Source of the DNA: Gloeopeniophorella convolvens
Lineage: Eukaryota; Basidiomycota; Agaricomycetes; Russulales
NCBI GenBank assembly: GCA_022496205.1
Contig: WTXD01000021.1
Location: 372,001 to 436,000 of the forward strand
Length of the DNA stretch: 64,000 nucleotides
Reading direction: 5' to 3'
Made by a program: the position numbers and the translations under genes. The notes beneath the pieces were generated by a model. It made no database searches. It saw only the letters and a list, made by a program, of their open reading frames with translations, and was not told where the DNA came from. This document shows, one piece after another, positions 34,421 to 47,600 of the stretch; within the stretch, counting starts at the first letter, position 1; each line of letters starts with the position of its first letter.

Positions 34421-36694
34421 ATGCTCCCCCTGGCCCTCAAGATCATCTGGTTTGTCTTTGCGTTCCTCGGTGCCTATCCTCTTCCCTTCTCCCCTCGCGA
34501 CTGCGCGCTCACGCTCCCCCATTGCCGCCCCAAGGCGTCATCGCGACATGGCTCGTCCTCGTGCCCTTCGCCGCCTCCATCGGCACCTACTGGGCCCCCA
34601 TCCTCTACTGCGTCACCGTCACCCTCATGGAGGGCGTCTTCTGCATCGGTGCGCTGCTCCCAGCACCCGCTGCCGCCCCGTTCTCGTCGCTGACCTCCGC
34701 GCGCGCCAGGCATGATCTGGAAGATGAACCCCGCTGAGATGCCCCACGCCTTCTGCGTCGCGCAGGCCGTGCTCATTGGCTTCTGCGCGCACGTCCTCAC
34801 CGGCATCTGCAGCTGCTTCACGTGGGCGACCTACCTCACCGTCTTCAGGCCGTACCAGTCCATCCAGGCCTCGGGCTCGTGCGTGCGCCGCATCGCTCCC
34901 GTCGCGCGAGTGTGCTCACGCGTCGGTTTCCCCGCAGCGCGCTCATGTGGCGCAAGACGTACTACCTGTTCGTCGTCGCCTTTCCGGTGCTGGCGTCTAC
35001 CGCGCACCTCGTGGCCGTCCTCAAGACGGGCTCGGTCAAGCCGCTGGACGACCTGCACTGCGACTCCGTTTCGCCGCTATGGTACGTTGGGCGTCGTGCT
35101 CGCCGTGTGGGAGCCCGCGTCCTCACTCCGCTCTCCAAGGCCCCGGCTTCTCAGCTACGCGGGTGCTCCCATGGCCCTGTTGGTGCCGTGCTTCGCCCTG
35201 TCGACCATCACCGCCATTCGCGTGATCAAGATGCACGCGGGCACCCGCGGCTGGTTGGGCGAGGATACGCGGGTCCAGTCTGTCCGCGCGCCCAAGCGCA
35301 ACTCGCGAATGGCGCGCCTGTCGCGCCTGTCGACCGGCCGACCCGCGACCGATAAACCCACGCGGCTGTCCTCGCAGATGCCCGACGACAAGAACGATTC
35401 GAAGTTTGACGTCCAGCTGCACCGCTCGGGCACCCGCGTTTCTTCGCGTCCGCAGAGCCCGAAGACCGTCGACACCGTCGTCGCCTCGTCCTCGCACACT
35501 CACGTCTACCTCGACTCGTCTGCCCTCCCGCCGCTGCTCATCCCTGCCGCCCACCACCACCATTATCACGCACCGCCGTCTCCGACGATGTCGAATAAAA
35601 GCACGATCTTCGCCGACACCGACCGCGCGCAGACGCCGTCGCCCATCACGTTCGCGCCCGTGCCGTCGCCGCAGCGGCGCGCTGTGCCGCTCGACGGTGA
35701 CGCGGGCCACCCGCTGCGCTACGTCACCTCGGTGCCCGACCCAGGCGCGCTGTACCCAATTGACGCGCCCGACGCTGTCGCCGTCGCCGTCTCACCGCCC
35801 GAGCCCGCGCCACAATCCCCGTCGCGTGCGCGCATTTCGCTCGACGCGGGCGATACAGGCCGCGGGTTCCACCTCCCAACGCGACAGTCGGCCAGCACGC
35901 TGCGGCCGAGTCTCGAGCTCTCGCCCGAGTACGTCCAGGCGCGGCTCGAGCAGGACCGCGCGGTCGTCGCGGCGTTTGCGCAGCAGCAGCATCAGCACTC
36001 CTACCCGCCTGCGACCCCGTTTGCGGCCGACGCGCTCAGCTCGCTGCCGACGGTGGCGTACGCCGAGCGTGCGCTGGACGGGCTGCCGGAGGTCGAGGAG
36101 GCGGAGCGGGGGAAGGGCGTTGATGAGGACGACGCAGACAGCATCCTCAAGGACGAGCGGGATTTCATGGATTATGAGGGCGTGCTGGAGGACGCGGGCG
36201 CGCCGCCGCTGAAGCCTGTGCGGCAGTTCTACCGTGAGTGCGCCGTGGCGGTTAGATGTCTGCCTTTGCTTGGGATTGACGGCGGTACCCGCGCGACATG
36301 CAGGATCCGCGCCGCGGCCGTCGGTCGGGCGGCCACCAGGGCTCGGCCCTGCGATCTGGCGCCTGATCGTGTTCCAGATGTGCGTGCTGTCCTGAGCGCG
36401 TACATGCGCGTCCGCCCGCGTGCTGATGGGTTGGCGTTCGCAGGGCGTTCTTTTTCATCCTCCTGCTCGCGGCGCTGAGCACGCTCGTCGACCTCGCCAG
36501 GGACCAGCCCCCGACGCCGTTCGGGACGCAGCACGTCGCGCTGCTGCTCGCGGCGTGGGGGCCCGTCATCGTGTTTGGTGCGTGTGCCGCCCTTGACCGG
36601 ATTATTGACTTGACGAGGCTGACCGGGCGCAGGATACTTTCCCGGCGCGCGCAACCCGCTCTTTCATTGGTTCGCGGGGTCGTCGTCGTCGTAG
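34421..36694 (+). CDS. Seven-transmembrane receptor-like protein with very long third inner loop
   Basis: Eight exons, 34421-34469, 34535-34648, 34710-34878, 34938-35081, 35140-36233, 36340-36379, 36444-36577 and 36633-36694, giving 601 aa. Seven hydrophobic segments can be read, among them IIWFVFAFLGVIATWLVLV, WAPILYCVTVTLMEGVF, AQAVLIGFCAHVLTGICSCF, YYLFVVAFPVLASTAHLVAV, APMALLVPCFALSTITAI, WRLIVFQMAFFFILLLAAL and HVALLLAAWGPVIVFGYF. Segments 5 and 6 are separated by about 345 hydrophilic Ser/Pro-rich residues, almost all in exon 5. The layout suits a GPCR-like protein, and the STE3 pheromone-receptor family shares this general shape, but no STE3 signature was recognised. The gene starts 237 bases after the PTEN stop, on the same strand. 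Ligand and partner are unknown. Confidence 0.72.
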
Positions 36695-37223
36695 TGCCTG
36701 CTCCTCTCACGTTATTCGCCCGCTTGCTTATTCTTAATTGCATACCCCACTTTCTTAACATTCGGGCCGCGCCCTTTCTAGTTCTATCTACATACGAACG
36801 CGCGTGCGTGTGTGCTGATGTTGTTGTGTTTGATGTCGGGCGGACGGAGATTGGTTGTATTGGCATTTGTACCATTAGTGCACATGACCCCCGGCGTGCG
36901 GGCTTGGATAGCAGGCAGTTTTACTCTGCTGATGGCATGGCCCTTGGTCTGATCAGTTAAACGAGATCGGGTCGAGTCAGCCTCTGGCGTTGAGAAAGCA
37001 TCGGGATGAGGCTTGAAGGGATGGGGTATCAGGCAACTCTAGAGGCTTCAGCACCTGGGCAACGCCCAGGCTCCTACGGCGCAAGTGCCAACTGCAAGCA
37101 TTCCAAAGATAGGTCGAGCGGAAGTGCTCTGGGTAACAACATCGTCCCAAGTAGGTGATATACAACACGAGTTCGGGGGAGAAACTGCGATAGCGATAGC
37201 AAGGGCGAGGACGAATCGGGGCG
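36695..37223. other. Intergenic, convergent 3' ends
   Basis: This lies between the 7TM gene (plus) and the CBS-domain gene (minus). It is more AT-rich than the flanking genes and probably holds both 3' UTRs. No ORF of interest was seen. Confidence 0.5.
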
Positions 37224-37998
37224 CTAGATCGCCCGTCGCGAGACGAAAGCCTGGCACACAGAACAGAGAGGATGTCAGGTCTGGCGGTGGCGGGTGTGAA
37301 TCTGGGACACCCCGCGCACCTCGAGATCCTGCGGCGTCGCGACGCCGAGCACGAACTTGCGCTCGTAGTCCGTGACTGCCGGGCCATGATGAGCGCCGCG
37401 CCAGTGGGGAGACCCGCGCGCGGGATGAGACGGGACGCACCGAGAGCAAAGATGTGGTCCTGCAGGAAGCGCTCGAGCTCGGCGAGCGGCGTCAGCGGCG
37501 TGATGAGCGTGTACGGGTTCGTGCGCGGCGAGCGGTTGAACCGGCTCATGCACGCCGCGATCTTGTCCGTCTGGCACGCCCCGGTCAGCACCGGCATTGT
37601 TAGCAGCACAGGGCAGACGCACGGGGTCGACCGCGCCCGCCTCCCACTTGCGCTTGAGCGTCGCGACGTCAACATAGCCCAGGAGCGTGCGGTTCTTGCC
37701 CAGGACACTGTGCATGCGGGTGAGCGGGGGCAGGGAACCCGGTGGGCGCGCGGGACGCACGGGATGTGCGAAAAGTCGCGGTCGTAGGCGAGCTCGACCG
37801 CGCGGGCGATGAGTTCCGTGCGCGGGAGCGAGAAGGCGGGTGAGAGCTGGAGGTCCTGGATGCGGGCGGGCGGGAGTCAGCGGGTGAGGTGATGGAGTGC
37901 GTGGGACGCACTTCGACGACGGCGCCGCGGTACTTGTCTGACGGGGGCAGGACGGATGCGCCAGTCGCAGAGGAGGAAGAAATTTCGGCGGTGGACAT
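37224..37998 (-). CDS. Small CBS-domain-pair protein
   Basis: Six exons in transcript order: 37998-37912, 37855-37761, 37707-37623, 37570-37441, 37375-37320 and 37250-37224, giving 159 aa. All five donors begin GTGCG. The spliced protein contains two CBS motifs. The first is around AVELAYDRDFSHIPVLGKNR with LLGYVDVATLKRKW. The second is around PYTLITPLTPLAELERFL with IFALVTDYERKFVLGVATP. The sequence closes DLEAFVSRRAI. CBS pairs usually bind adenosine nucleotides and regulate partners. Stand-alone small proteins of this kind occur across fungi, and no partner is evident. The last exon encodes only eight residues. The gene is divergent from MLH1. Confidence 0.85.
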
Positions 37999-38235
37999 GG
38001 TAGTGGTAAAGGTAAGAGAGCGAGACGAGGCGGGAGCGAATAGCCAGGCTATCAATCGCACTCACCGGCGCGAGCGACGCGGAGCTTTGTCTAATCGGAT
38101 CTTTCAATCTTATCTTATCTCCTACGGTCACGTGCATCGCGTCACGGAGACGGAGCGCGCGTCGAAGCTCTTTGAATTGGCTGACCCGTCGCGCCGCCCG
38201 ATGTCGTCTCCAACGGCCTCTCTGCTCCTGACACC
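37999..38235. promoter_or_regulatory. Shared divergent promoter, CBS-domain gene and MLH1
   Basis: Only 237 bases separate the two divergent start codons, so promoter elements must be shared or closely packed. A CACGTG E-box lies at about 38130-38135. Both halves are compact and GC-rich. Coregulation is inference. Confidence 0.5.
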
Positions 38236-41171
38236 ATGGCCGACACCGCACCCCACGAGAACGAGCACGAGCTGCGTCCCGAGCCAAAGCCCATCCGCCG
38301 CCTCGCAGAGTCCCTCATCAACCGTATCGCCGCGGGCGAGGTGCGCGCTTGACTCGTCCCTGTCCTTGCGCGTCATAACGGCGGGTCCTGACCGCGTGTA
38401 GATCATCCACCGCCCGGCGTCGGCGCTGAAGGAGCTGCTCGAGAACGCGCTCGACGCGGGCGCGACCACGTTGCGCGTCACGGTCAAGGAGGGCGGGATG
38501 AAGCTGCTGCAGATCCAGGACAACGGGTGCGGGATCAAGGTGCGCCGCCGCCTCCCAACTGGCTTATGACAACGGACGGGTCACCTGGGTGGGCGAGCAG
38601 AAGGCCGACCTGCCGATCCTCGCGCAGCGCTTCACGACGTCGAAGCTCGCGACGTTTGCGGACCTCTCACACCTCACGACGTACGGCTTCCGCGGCGAGG
38701 CGCTCGCGTCCATCTCGCATGTCGCGAACCTCACCGTCGTCACCAAGACGAAGAAAGACACCTGTGCGTGGAAGTGCGTGCCGATGTTGGTGGGAGAGTG
38801 TGCGCAGGGGTTTGATCGTGTGTGTGTGTTGGCAGGGCTGCGTACCTCGACGGAGAGCTCGCGCCACCGCAAAAGGGGGCGAGCGTAGACCCCAAGCCGT
38901 GCGCTGGGAACGACGGGACAATTATCACGGTGCGTGCATCGAAGCTAGCCTTTTCTCTCCGCTGTTGACGCACCGCATATATGCGCGATGTTTTAGGTGG
39001 AGAACATGTTCTACAACACTCCAGCGCGCCTATCGGCTCTCCGTGGTTCCTCTGAGGAGTATGCACGCATTTTGGACGTCGTCACCAAGTATTCGGTTCA
39101 CAACGCGGGTGTCTCGTTCCTCTGCAAGAGGGTATGTATGCGTCCGCACGGACATAGTTGACTGTGCTGACACGTCTCGCCAGGTCGGCACGTCGACGCC
39201 TGACCTTTCCACACCTTCATCGTCCACGACACAGCAAGCTATTCGCCTTGCGTATGGTCAGGGCGTCGCCAAAGACCTGCTCACCGTCGAAGTCTCTGCC
39301 CCAAAGAAAGGAAAGCGGAAACGCAACCCTGGCGATGACGGGGACGGGGACGGTGGCAGGTCGGGCGACAGCAGGACAGACGGAGGCTGGACGGCGGAGG
39401 CGCACTTTACCAGCGCCAACTACCACTCGAAGAAGATGGTCTTCTTGCTATTCATCAATCGTAAGGAAATTCGCCGTCGTGGATCAGTGAACCGGCTAAG
39501 GCATTTCGCAGACCGCTTGGTAGAATCTTCACGAATCAAGAGGGCCATCGAGGCCTGCTATACCAGCATCCTCCCGAAAGGCACATCACCGTTCGTGTAC
39601 CTCAGGTGAGTCGGATCCGCTCTGATGCTGGGGATGATATTGATTTGACATCAACAGCATACAACTTGATCCAACAACGGTCGACGTCAACGTGCACCCC
39701 ACAAAACGCGAAGTTCACTTCCTGGATGAGGAAGCTATCACGGAGCGCATTGCGGACGCTGTCCAAGCCAAACTTGCTCAGGTTGGCGAGCGGACGTTCG
39801 AGTACCAGGTAAAACGTCTGCGCGTGCATGCTCGGCGGACATACTGAGCAGGTGTACATCCAGACGCTTCTCACCGGTGGAGTCGCGGCGCCAGAGACCA
39901 CGAAATCTCTCAAAGGGAAGGAAAAGGCGGTCGAGGATAGCGCGGGCAGCGACACGCCCTCGACAACCCCGCCCTCCGGCACCCAAGTGGCCAAAAAGAT
40001 CCTCTCCCAGCACAAAGTCCGTACATCCGGCGCAGACCGTACCCTCGACTCGATGTTCCTCCCCGCCCCGACGCAGTCGGGTGACCGCGACAAGACGGCG
40101 GCGGTCGCGGCGCGACACGGCTCTGACACCGTCCCGGAGCGGCGGAAGGTGAAGGAGGTGCCGCAGTCGACGTGCTTCCTCACGAGTGTGCTGAGCTTGC
40201 GAGAGAACGTCGAAAAAGCCAAGCATAGCCGTGAGTGAAAATGGTCGCCGCCACCTGTCCTGGCGGAGCTGATGAGTGCAACGCAGAGCTGAGCGAGATC
40301 GTGCGCAAGCACGTCTTCGTCGGCGTCGCAGACGTCGTGCGCGAGCTGAGCCTCGTACAGCACACGACGAAGCTGTACCTGGTCAACCACGGCGCGCTCG
40401 CGTACGCAGCTTTTCGCCTCTATGCGACCCAGGCTGACACGCTTATTCGCAGGGAGGAGCTCTTCTACCAGCTCGGGCTGCGCCAGTTCGGTAATTTCGC
40501 CAGACTCAAGCTCGACCCGCCCGCCCCGCTGCGCGCGCTGCTCACGCTGGCCGTCGAAGCAGAACAAGACACCGAGCAGAGCAAGCTCACCAAGCCCCAG
40601 ATCGTCGACGTAAGCTGGCACGCCCCGTGGTCTCTCCGCGCGCGATCTGACCACGGCGAGCCTGGCAGTCCATCGCGCACATCCTGATCTCGCGGCGCGA
40701 GATGCTCCGCGAGTACTTCTCGCTCGGCGTCTCTGCGGACGGCGCCGTTGATACGCTGCCCATGCTGCTGCACGACTTCACGCCGAACCTGGACAAGCTC
40801 CCCCTCTTCCTGATGCGACTCGGGCCCCAGGTGCGCGCCGCTCCCCTGTCCTTCTCCCCCGCACCCACAGCCCACTGATGCGGGCGTAGGTCAACTGGAC
40901 CAGCGAGCAGGAATGCTTCGGCACGTTCCTGCGTGAGCTCGCGTACTTCTACACGCCTGGGCCGGGCCCGTTGGCCGCGGAGGAGACTCGCAGCGACAAC
41001 ACAGAGGGCGCCGACGGCAGGCCAGAGGAGACGTCCGAGAAGTGGCAGATCGAGCACGTCCTGTTCCCTGCGATGAAGCGCTACTTGGTCCCGCCCAAGT
41101 CGTTGCTGACGCGCGACGTGGTGCAAGTGGCGAGCTTACCGGACCTGTACCGCGTCTTCGAGCGGTGCTAG
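38236..41171 (+). CDS. MLH1: DNA mismatch repair protein MLH1
   Basis: MLH1 forms heterodimers such as MutL-alpha, which act after MutS proteins find a mismatch, and it also works in meiotic crossover. Twelve exons, 38236-38340, 38402-38539, 38601-38773, 38836-38929, 38997-39131, 39184-39460, 39512-39605, 39658-39808, 39852-40230, 40287-40609, 40669-40830 and 40890-41171, giving 770 aa. GHKL ATPase motifs are [20 protein letters not shown] with catalytic Glu46 and Asn50, QDNGCGIK (about 74-81) and [12 protein letters not shown] (about 108-119). Further MutL landmarks are FYNTPAR and [12 protein letters not shown]. The protein ends YRVFERC, the FERC terminus that is conserved in MLH1 and supplies part of the endonuclease site of its partner. 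Exon 3 is taken to end within CAWK because this preserves the [12 protein letters not shown] segment. The length matches yeast Mlh1 (769 aa). Confidence 0.96.
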
Positions 41172-41698
41172 GTACATAACGGACAACAGACAACAGTAGA
41201 TTCTGCTACGCGCGATTCCTGGGTTTATGACTACTAATAGCAGCGGATAATTTACATTAGACGTTCCACGAAGTAATGCCATTGGGCTGTCTGTTGATAC
41301 TGATGTATGTGGGATGCAGCGTACACGGGTGGGATGCAGGCGGAGCGAAACACGGGAAGCAAAACGAGTCAGAAGGGAGGCGGGACGGGAGGGGGCCAAT
41401 GTGTAGGGTAGGATAGTGCTGTGCGGTCGGGGCAGATATGTTAGGAGAATGAGCGAGACGTGACAGGCGTGAATGATGATCGACAGGAGGATTCTACTGC
41501 AAGGAAAGAGACGGGAGTCGGAACAGAATAAGTCATGGGGTCGGGGCGGGAGTCTATCGTAGATGATGTCGCAGCAGTGCGAGGAAGATGGTCGTGTGTG
41601 TCATAAGTATGGGATGATCTGTAGGTCAGGTCAGCGGCACGGCCAACAGAGAACCCAGAACGCGACAACCCACGGGGATAAAAGGGCAGTACAGGCTC
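41172..41698. other. Intergenic, convergent 3' ends
   Basis: About 530 bases between the stops of MLH1 (plus) and MOR2/PAG1 (minus), expected to hold both 3' UTRs. No coding exon or RNA gene was recognised. Confidence 0.55.
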
Positions 41699-44600
41699 TC
41701 AGAACCGCAGGCCGTTGACACTCCGCATGGCGCGCAAAGCTGACGGCGAGTCGTACACGAATGCATCCGAGTCCGAGCTGTAGTCTGAGTCGTCCTCGGA
41801 CCCATCCCGGTCGAACGCGGCCGCGCTGTCGACGCGGAACACGTCGACGAACGGCGTCTGCGGGATGTCGGCCGAGGACTCGGTCGACTTGGCCAGGATG
41901 GCGGCGACGCGCGCCTCGAGCTGCTGGCTCGGCATCGCGGACGCGGGCGTGACATCGACGGCGGGGTTGTCGCCCTGGAAGAACGTGCTGAGCTCGTGCA
42001 GGTTGCGCACCAGCCCACCGAGGTCGTCGTCCTCCGACGGCGCGGGCGAGGCGAGGCGTTCGACGTCCTCGGGTTCAAAGTGAATCTGTGACGGCCGGGA
42101 GGGGACTTTGCACGTCTCGAATACCGCCATGATGTTCGAGCGGCAGATCTCCTGTGAGCGTTCCAGTCGGGCGACACACCAGCCCGACTCTTCCGGGATT
42201 CCGAAGACGTCGGTGGCAGGCTCGACTTCTTTGGTCAGGGACTTGAGCTGCATGCTCATGCGGAGGACCTGCTTGGCCGGAGGGCCGCCTGAGATGGTCA
42301 TAGGTTCTTCGAGAACTTCCAACGCGGCGGGTGCCAGATCTGTCTCCAGTAGGCGAAGGAGTGGCATCAGCAGCTCGGAACCCAGGAGCTCGACGGGGCT
42401 GCGTGTCTCCCTTTGCTGGAATAGGACCTTGAGTATCTGCAACGCGGAGACACGCAGCCACCGCTCCGAGTTAAGGACCAAGCCTAGGAGCAAGGTGACA
42501 ACCTCTGTCCAGTCTTCGTCACCGTAATGTTCACGGAGGCTGGCGACGGACTGTCGAAGGAAGTCCTCCTTGGTGCGGAAACGCCCTTTGATGAAAGAGG
42601 CCATGATGCGACTGATGCTGGATCTCCCCTCCTGGTCGGCTAGGTAGCCTACGTCCTGTGCGAACATTTGCAAAGCCACGTCGGTCGTATCTTCTGTCAT
42701 CGAACTGTAGCACCAGGGCAAGGCCACAGTGTAGAGGTCGCGCACGCGGCCGCGGGTTGGGTCGATGATGCTGCTATCGGTCACTTTGGCAAGTGTCTGT
42801 AGGATTTTGAAGGTTGCGTCACTTGTTATGGAGGAGCGGAGCCCTATAAGCAATGATGACTGGAGAGAAACTGTGCCCATCCAGTCAGCAGGACGTTGGG
42901 AGATTAACGTATTGATTGTATGTTCATCGTCCAGGTCGAGGTGCCCCAATACCGAATCGAGGAACGCAACTGCTTGAAGAAACTCTGCTTCGACTGTGGT
43001 TGACAGGCATGCGCATGCACACCAGAACATTTGGGGAAGAAGCGACGTGTCAAGGGATTCGCACGAGCCCAGAACTTTCAAAGTCCGGATCAGCTCGTTG
43101 CTGAAGGACCTAATCTTCTCATCGGGAGCCGCAATGGTGTTCGAAAGCCGCGCCAACAAAAGCGCCAGGTCGCTCGGTGTCGTGCCAGGAAGAAGTGCCC
43201 GGAAGATTTGCAATGAGCGGAAGGCGATGGCACGGATGGAACATGCGGTTCCCCAAAGGAGCGCCAACGAGCCCCAGCGCTCGGCGAGCTTTGTGTGTAA
43301 AGGCACCAAGAGCGTGAGGACCCGCGAACAGAGTTCCTGCATCTTGGGCTCCACTTGGCTGCTGCTCTCGTCTTCTTTCCAAAGGATCGACTCAAGCTCT
43401 TGCTCAACTTCCGCGACGGCAGAGGTGAGGAGGGAGCGGCTAGGGTAGTTCATTCGATCGGGAAGTTCGTCGTAACCGGGGATCCACGAGCGGAGCAACT
43501 GGATCAGCATACGTCTGGCACACTCTCGTACGAAGGGTGATCGGTGATCTAGATGGGTGAAGATCGCGTGCAAGAGAGCTGGTAGCTGTTCCTGGAACTC
43601 CCAACTCCGCTCGATGGCGACGTCCGAAAGGAAGAGCAAGGCGAACTGTCCGGCCCCCAATGACTGCCGCGGCTGCTCCGAGAAGAGGGCGTCCAGCTCG
43701 GACCACAGTTCCATGTCGCTTTGCTCCGGGAATTGCAACTTATGGTCGATGTTTGGCAGCATGCGAGCGGGTTCTATGACGCTGCAGAGGTCTTTCCAGA
43801 CGCCGCGACCGATTACAGAGTGCGATAGGCATGCAACGACCCTCGTCGCGCATCGTATGAATGTGATGCTGCCGACTTTTGGTGACTGCTCTAGGAGAAA
43901 GCGGATTGTGGCGTGGCCATTGGACTGGTAGGGTGCATCCACGAGGCGCGTCCAGAGGACTTCAACTTGCTCTGGGTACTTGTCGGCGTAACGCATCGTG
44001 AGGGCCATCAAGTGAAGAAGCGTCATCCGGCCTTCAGCAGAAAGGTCTGCCTTGTCCTCCATAAGGTTGATGTTTGGGCTCCAGTACTCCAGACTTTGTA
44101 GCAGCGTCAATGGACACGTAGCGACGGTGAAGACTCGGGGAAGCCATTTCGCGAAGGAGGAGAGTACGTTCGTGGCATCGTCCGGGTGCTCCCCTGCGAG
44201 GACGTCGGAGATCAGGCGATGAGCGCGCAGGTACGTGCTGGGTGCGGAACTCCCGATAGCAGCCTCGAACTGAGTGAGCGAGAGCATCCCGGACGCGCGT
44301 TGATGGACGGCCTCGAGAAGCTGGAGCGCTCTGCGACGGACGGGATAAAGGGTGTGGCAAAGATTGGACAACCCCAGGCAGACCGCCTGGTCGAATCTGA
44401 ACCCGTGATTAGGAGACTGGCAAACGAGGTCGGCGACGACTTCAAAAAACCGCGCATTGCTCGTTTCAAACTCCCGTGCGGTCACAAACGCCAGTTGCAG
44501 AGCCTCAGTCGTGAGGTCGTCGTCTAGCGCGTTGTTGTGAGTCAGGAGCAGCCGAAGGGCCTTCCTGTCGGGGTCGTCAGAGGGCTACAGATATCTACGG

Positions 44601-47600
44601 CTATATGCGTACCTTCCGCTCGTCAGGATTGCTTCATCCATGGAGGTCAAAACAGCATGTATGCGGTCGAGCGTTTCTCTCGGAGTCAAGGCTCTGACAT
44701 ACTCGGGAAGTCCCTCCGTCGGGGACGAGGAGGACGTATCGGGCTGGAAGTACGCCTTTGCCTAGAAGAATGCTCAGGACGCTCATCCATGACTCATTAG
44801 GAGAGCCACTTACGCAAACGGACGCCATCGCAGCGATAGCAGCCTTAGACAGTAACTTTGTTTCCTTTTGAAACAAAGCCACAGCTTCGCCCTTTTCTGA
44901 CGGAGAGGCAACGGCGTCGGTCGCGGAGCGTTGCATATAGATGAGGCGTTGTTTGACGGCATCTGACTGTGAGCCCAATTGGCACCATTCTTCGCATAGG
45001 CGATAGAGCGACAGGTGGGTCTTAGCAGGGATGAACCGGTCCGTGTCACTCAGACTACTGAGTCCGTCAAAGAGTCTCTCCACTATGCCACAGAAGTAAC
45101 GCCGAAGTCGCTGGAGCTTGAAGTTGTCTCGAGAATCGACCGAAGTCAGGAACGTCTGAGTGTTGCGAACGAACCGCAGAACCGGGGAAAGCGCTGCCTG
45201 GCGCACGTTGGAGCGCTGGTCTTGCAAGTAGTGCGCGGTCAGGAAGTAGATGCGGGCAACGGCGGTGTACAGTCGCTCTTGTCGACGACCACGCTCAGGG
45301 AGAAAGGCCTGGGCAGCCTTTTGCCTTAGGTCTCCGATTCTTGGGTCATCCAAGAGCTGGCGATGGAGAAGGAGGCCGAGATCCTCGAGCAGCTGCGAAT
45401 ACCCCGCAGAAGGGAAGGAGCTGATGCAAAAGACGGCGGCATCTCGGTAAAGCGAATGCTCCGAGTCGAGGAAAGGAGTGAGGTATCGGATGAGACCGCG
45501 CGTAGTCGTGAGACGCTCTCGATCGAAGGTAGCGTCCGATGGGCCACGACTGTGACTGCGTTCGACCAAAGCAGGTCGATTCTCCACGACTGCAGCAATG
45601 GACGACAAAATCTTCGTCCACAGGTACCACTGATCTGGGAGGTACCTGTTCTCTCCGAAAACCTTGGAGCCTTCGCGTTCGGCCGAACCATTTCGTGGCT
45701 GAGACGGAGGCATCCTCGGGACGAGACCGGCCATGACAGCAATGGTGTGATGGAACCGCGAGGTTGCGGCGATAAGGCTCTCTCGGAGGATCCACAGCAC
45801 CTGCGGTTGCCGCTCGGGGCTTTCCGACATGAGGACTTGCATGACGCCTGGGAAGACCCATTGCCAGATGGTCCTGTCCCTTGGGTCATCGCTATCCGCA
45901 ATCCGTAACAAAACATCCTCTCTCGTCGACTCCCGCCATAGCTTAGCTCGTTCTTGATCCTCAGGCTCGAGGACGTGATTGAAGCTATCGAGGAGCATGT
46001 TGGCTTGGGACTTGCTGTACAGTGCGTCGATGACCCGCTGTCGAGCCTCAGTGACCACCTGGAGAGGCGAGGACAGGTGGTCTGTCACTAGGCGAAGCAG
46101 GCGCAACAGCTTTACCCCTGTAGTATATATGGGGCGCGACGAGTAACAGAGGAGGAACAGAGCTCCAGCCTCCAACTCGTCCAGCCTCGATGCGATGAGT
46201 GCAACTCGGTCTTCAGAAAGGCTGTCGGCTTTCTGGTCCAAAAGCTCGTGCATCCATCCGTCGAAGAGACTTGCCCAGAGATTCAGGAGGCGCGCGTTTT
46301 CGAGGACCAGGCGCTGCGCAGAGCCGTCCTGGATTATGTGGGTGGAGTCGAAAAGGAGTGCGCTGTACTGCTTGAGGACAGTAGATGCATGTGCGGGATC
46401 GGACATGAAACGCCGCAAGGCAAGGACTGCGGCTTCCCCAACGGCTGGCTCGATGTGTATGACCCCGCGAAGTAGCAAATCGACAGCGGTCTCAACGGGA
46501 ACTGGCTTGTGGAGGCAGCGAGGCCAGGCCTGGAAGCATGTCTGGAGCAAATTTATCGGTGGGGAAAGGCTGCCGGAGTATGCGAAAGCGCCATCGGGGT
46601 GGCGACGTATGATGTAGCTGTGAGTCTCCTCGTAGGCGGGATTCTGTCGATGGACGGTCCACTGCTCGTCGAATACAGACATATTCCCCACAGATTTGGC
46701 ACATGCTGCTGCGACACACCACAGCACTGCGCAGAATCTATCAAAGAAGTCCTGGACACCGGGTTTCGAAAGGAGCGAAGGCGGCATGAAATCAGATGAA
46801 GATGGATAATCCCGCCATGATGGAGACCCCGAAAAGTCACTGCTGGATGGCCAGACAGGAATTTGCTCGTCCCGTTCCATAAGATGGAAGGTGAGGAGGG
46901 TGGCGCGAGCTGTGATATTCAGCCGTTCTGGTGAAAGTACGGCGGAGATGCTGGACGGCCCGGCCAAGATCGCCTGCTCCTGCATGAGGTTCAGCAGGAA
47001 CTCGGAACCAAAGTCGAAATGCCGAGAGCAGAGGAAGTGGACGATGTAAATGAATGGTTCTAGATGATCTTCATGAGGAAAGATAGTGAGTCTGTTTGGT
47101 GGGAAGAAGTTCTTGAGCATCGTCTCCATCTTCGACGTTGATGTTGACAACGACTCGCGGCAGCGGAACATGTAGGTCCAAATCAACCGCATCATCCCAT
47201 TCATGACAGGTATGCGGAAGGCCTTCTCCTGTAAGAGGTGGAGTTAGAGCGCAAGTGTCACGATGCCCTGCTCTAACAATTACCTTGAGCTTATTGAGGC
47301 CAGCCTCAAAGCAAGTAGCCCAGTTTCGCAGGAAGTACTCCGTCGGAGATACGCAGAGGCTGACCACCACCAGGGCGTACGCCACGTGCCAATACCGGAG
47401 TTTACCAGATAGATCCCTGGCCTTCGGGTGGATGATCTCGATGGCTTTGGCCCACTGGGGATGATTGACCTCAGCTTGCGCGGTCTACCAACGAACCTGA
47501 TGAGTCGGAGAAACGAATGAAGGTACGGGTAGATACCTTCGCAACCGGATGCAGAAGATGGATCAAGGTCTCCGCAAACGAGAGCTTGAAGCGGAAGCCA

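Noticed and set aside
38764..38835. Earlier GTGCGT donor in MLH1 exon 3 (after GACACCT)
   Set aside because: It would also splice in frame but removes the CAWK residues that align with the CAYR segment of MLH1; the donor after TGGAA keeps them.
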